Source: Periconia sp. R9002 (taxonomy: Eukaryota > Ascomycota > Dothideomycetes > Pleosporales > Periconiaceae). From it: 64,000 nucleotides of DNA. The notes beneath the pieces were generated by a model. That model saw only the letters and a program-made list of their open reading frames with translations, did no database searches and was not told the origin of the DNA. Location: positions 186,001 through 250,000 of the forward strand of contig JAMAHW010000006.1 in the NCBI GenBank assembly GCA_023627715.1, written 5' to 3'. Positions 60,975-64,000 of the stretch are shown piece after piece. The translations under genes were made by a program, and so were the position numbers. Each line of letters begins with the position of its first letter. Position 1 is the stretch's first letter.

Positions 60975-62255
60975 GGTTTTGTAATGTCAGAAGACGCAGG
61001 ACCCTAGTGGAGTCGTGTTTCTTGTACATGTACCATGAATGCTACTGGAGATGGGCCTGTTTGGAGAATTACGATTTGCGACAAGCACACGCAGGAAGGG
61101 GTGCACGAAGGGGAGCGAGCGACGCAAGGTGGAACAGGAAGATGTCTCGAGCGAGCATGGCACGCAGAATGGGCGGGCGGCTGTAGATTAAGATATTTCT
61201 AGCTGTCTACTGTTACTGGCAGAGGAGCGGGAGTGAAGGCTGGCAAAAGACCATGGCCGCCCTCTGATTGGAGGCCGTTGTTTCTCGACGAGCCAGTTGC
61301 AGCACCCTGGTAGCCGCCGGGCGGGGTCCCTACATGATGAGCATTGAAGTGCCACCATCCACTTGCGCCCACACGACGGGGGCGGGATGGGGTGTGCATT
61401 GCCACGAGGGATTTGCAGAGTCAGTGTTGATGATGGCGACGGACTGGCCTGAGTGAATTGCGCGTTTGATGTTGATGCTGATGTGGTGGTGTTGGACCAG
61501 GCTCAACTCTGTTTCCCTCTCTCTCCCCTAGACTAAACATGCGCTTAGCCCAAAATGGACATGTCCTCTTCTACACCAGAAACATTGTTTCGTTTGCCTT
61601 TCCTACACTGCCCCCATCTGTACTACACACACAGCCTCTCACGATTCCATAAATACTTAGGCACGTTTCGTATATACCAAAGACCGTCTCATGCAAACTC
61701 CATCGCATGCATGAATCGGAGGCGCACGCATCAACAAACGTCGCTCGGCTAGTCGATGCCGTCTGCACCTCCCCTCATAAGGAACCCCCCCAACTCCCGC
61801 TATCCTCGCGCCCTCATTGGCCCCAGCTCTAAGCGCCCGCCCCCGCCAATCAATAATCAAGCCACCTCCTCCTCACCTCGAGACATCCTCCCGTGCCTCC
61901 ATCCCGCTGTATAATAAGCTGACTTGAAGCTCCCTCGACCCATGTGCAAGAGTCCGGCTCACGCTAGGCGTGAAGGAAGCATCTCGTCACACTTCCACCT
62001 CGTCGTGATGTGCCTGATTGGGATGCCTCGTTAATGCTATGTATGCCCGTCATGTTGTTGCGGTGAGATGGGCATGGAGGATGGGTAGAACGCTAGGGTA
62101 GACGTGATGGACCATTTGATTGGAGCGTGGTGGTATATTTAAATGCACATACATATTGCTGATTGGGTGAGCAGTACAGAAAAGGAAATCATCTCCATCT
62201 CTTCTGTCTTCCCATTACTAGACGACTCGTGAATGATGGGTGATGGATGCATTGG
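60975..62255. other. Intergenic, promoter of the membrane protein gene
   Basis: Holds the promoter of the membrane protein gene at its low end and the 3' flank of the acyltransferase gene at its high end. Short frames around 61.2-61.9 kb have no domain and are not coding-like. No RNA gene is recognised. Confidence 0.45.
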
Positions 62256-63890
62256 CTACAACGCTGGTCCATCGAAATTGTCCCTCCCAATCCGCATCAG
62301 ATTGCTCTGTTTGTGCGGTAGGCTGACCTCGCGCTCCTTGTAGAACCCCACGTCCTCTAGATATCGTCTCAATCTGCAGAGTTGCCCTGTTAGTCACAGT
62401 CTCTTCATGCCATTAATGGAGGGAACCTACTTTTCATTATCAATCCTGGGCTCCAGCATGACCGACTCCGTCCGCAAGTCAGCCAGCAAGCAGTAATGCA
62501 CCAACGCCGTCAGCCATATCTTGACCCGGTGCGGGCCCCTGAATTCGTCCTCGCCCACCAGGCAGTGAAGCCCTCGGTCGTAGTCTCCCACACGCGGCAG
62601 GTATCGACCCAGTCGGTCTTCCTTGACCCAGTAGATTTCAAAATAGCCAAAGGGCTTGCCGTCCCAGCACCCAATGACGGGAAACGAATGCCGACTTCGT
62701 AGCCCGCTCTTCAAGAACTCCTCTTGGTGCTCCTGTGGTCCTGCCTCGCCCCAGAAATGGTTCACTCGCGGATCGTTCATCCATTTGTGCAGATACTCGG
62801 GATCGCACATTCCGGGATTCAGCGCGCCCAAGTTGGAGGCCGGTGAGTCGCTGATGGAAAGCTGCGAAATGCGTTTCGTTGACGAAGGTCCTCGATGTCG
62901 GAGCGGCTTGTTTGATAGGGAAGCTACACGGAAAGAAAGGTATTGACCTACGCTGGGGACAAACCGTGTGTATAGGATTTCACCTTGGCGCGGTGGCTTT
63001 GGGCGTAGGGGGTGTCGCACGTTGTTTGTGAAAATATACTGTGCTGGTGGAGGCGGATAGTAGGTGGGCAAATGGGATGTGGAATGGAAGGGTCCTGGTG
63101 CAGTTGGGGACCAAAGCCCTGGAGATGGTAGCTCAACCTGTGGTTCCCTCTGGGTATCGCCGCTTCGAACTGGAGAGCTGGGTCGAGAAGTGTATGGCGA
63201 TCCGGATGGGAATCCACTTTGCGACATGGGAGACAATGTGAAAAGGTAGATGCGCGGATCCAGCTGCCAGAACGATCTCCGACTCACAAACATGTTGGTC
63301 CACCCTTCACTACTCGCTTCGCTCTGATCAACGCCCACACTCGAATCCTCGGTGGCTATCAAGCCCATACGCTCCAATTTGGGTAACACCACCCTCCCCT
63401 TAAAGATGCCCTCCCTGTCGATGGAGATACGCCACTCTCCCTTTGGTTTGCCTGGATCCGCCGTGTTCTTGGACACGGAATTGGTCACCTGCAGTTCCGG
63501 CTCAGGCTGGTGGAAGTACCAATACAAAGTCGCCCAAAGCATCATGGCGATCTGCCTCGTGGGTGAGGTCGCAGGTTTGAAGTCATTACTCGATGGGTTG
63601 GAGATGGAGCTTATGTAGAGGTGATCGTCTTGCAAGGTAGGCTTCTTGTATCTGTGAAAGTGCGGCTTTTGCGGTGTTGAACCGTCTTCATTTCCACCGC
63701 GCTCGGCGGAGTTTTCCTTTGGATTTTCTTCATCGGCGTGATGGGCTTCAGAGCTGAGACCAATGGTCCAACCGGGCGGAAATGGAGAGTTGTGATTGCT
63801 GAGGTCGTTGCTTTTGAAGAAGAGGCCACCGAAGACTGGAGTTACGGTCAGGTTTTGGCCATTTGGAAGGTGTACTATCGCGCCTGGCAT
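62256..63890 (-). CDS. N5-hydroxyornithine acyltransferase of siderophore synthesis (SidL/SidF-like)
   Basis: Two exons, 63890-62431 and 62373-62256, giving 525 aa; the 57-nt intron has a GTAGGT donor and a GTGACTAAC branch. The C-terminal 180 residues form the GNAT-type AlcB/IucB-like acyltransferase: HKWMNDPRVNHFWGEAGPQE, GCWDGKPFGYFEIYWVKEDR, GDYDRGLHCLVGEDEFRGPH, then ESVMLEPRIDNEKLRRYLED across the splice and SLPHKQSNLMRIGRD. The N-terminal 300 residues are less conserved, with Ser/Pro-rich insertions. SidF uses anhydromevalonyl-CoA in peroxisomes and SidL uses acetyl-CoA for ferricrocin; this is known from Aspergillus. The protein ends in PAL, not an SKL-type peroxisomal signal, so I lean to the SidL branch. 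No other siderophore gene is in the window. Confidence 0.85.
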
Positions 63891-64000
63891 GGTGATGTTC
63901 AGATTTTTTTGATGGTGATGAGGGCGGGGTAAACAAGTAAAGTGGATCAGGTGAGGAGATCGCGATGGATTCTACGAGTGTATGCGCCAGCTGCCAGAGG
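63891..64000. promoter_or_regulatory. Start of the acyltransferase upstream region
   Basis: Only 110 bp of upstream sequence are present. No GATA (HGATAR) site, as used by iron regulators of the SreA type, is seen in this short piece; the rest of the promoter lies outside the window. Confidence 0.4.

Noticed and set aside
62941..62970. GTAGGT...TAG inside the acyltransferase exon as a possible intron
   Set aside because: The nearest acceptor would give an intron under 30 nt, and the translated sequence (VPSVGQYLSFRV) reads as family-like coding.

Overview
The window is nuclear DNA of a filamentous ascomycete (Pezizomycotina). I infer this from short introns, mostly 42-126 nt, with GTRNGT donors and often CTRAY branch sites just before the acceptor, and from the families present: fungal Zn2Cys6 and APSES regulators, flavohemoglobin, a hydroxyornithine acyltransferase of siderophore synthesis, and a Pezizomycotina-type C2H2/Rua1-C protein. 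Class and species cannot be fixed from the sequence. The microsatellite-rich, TAGGTA-rich intergenic DNA would fit Dothideomycetes, but that is a guess. I see no transposon, CRISPR array, rRNA or tRNA gene.

Layout. 1-995: 3' part of a WD40 protein (+), convergent with an epsin (2000-3918, -). 5195-6733: four-finger C2H2 regulator (-). 11865-13148: flavohemoglobin (-). 15423-16753: short ubiquitin-specific protease (-). 18402-21711: Zn2Cys6-like/homeodomain/C2H2 regulator (-), divergent from DNA topoisomerase II (23306-28527, +). After a 6.2 kb gap comes an APSES regulator (34680-36406, +). Then four minus-strand genes or the divergent partner follow: an omega-like glutathione transferase (37091-37994), the splicing factor Snu23 (38662-39270), a conserved unknown protein (40046-40780), and on the plus strand a Zn2Cys6 regulator (43283-44755).

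45189-49592 (-) holds the most unusual locus. I rebuilt it as a nine-exon gene running from a fungal N-terminal helical domain through a ubiquitin-like (ULD-type) domain and zinc ribbon into C2H2 fingers and a Rua1 C-terminal-like domain. The frame stays open over the whole length except for one TAG at codon 172.

50324-54101 (-) is an INCENP/Sli15-type chromosomal passenger protein, divergent from a mitochondrial-looking acyl-CoA dehydrogenase (54699-56411, +). Then come a low-complexity protein with a coding minisatellite (56644-58374, +), a single-pass membrane protein with signal peptide (59547-60974, -) and a SidL/SidF-like acyltransferase (62256-63890, -).

Most genes are ordinary housekeeping or regulatory functions (endocytosis, DNA topology, mitosis, splicing, nitric oxide detoxification, iron). 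They form no obvious pathway cluster. The two stretches that look accessory are about 15-18 kb (the protease) and 45-49.6 kb (the fusion gene): AT-richer, with gene content I would not expect in the conserved core. Coordinates of multi-exon genes below include introns; exon limits are given in the evidence. They come from splice consensus, reading frame and family continuity, not from transcripts.
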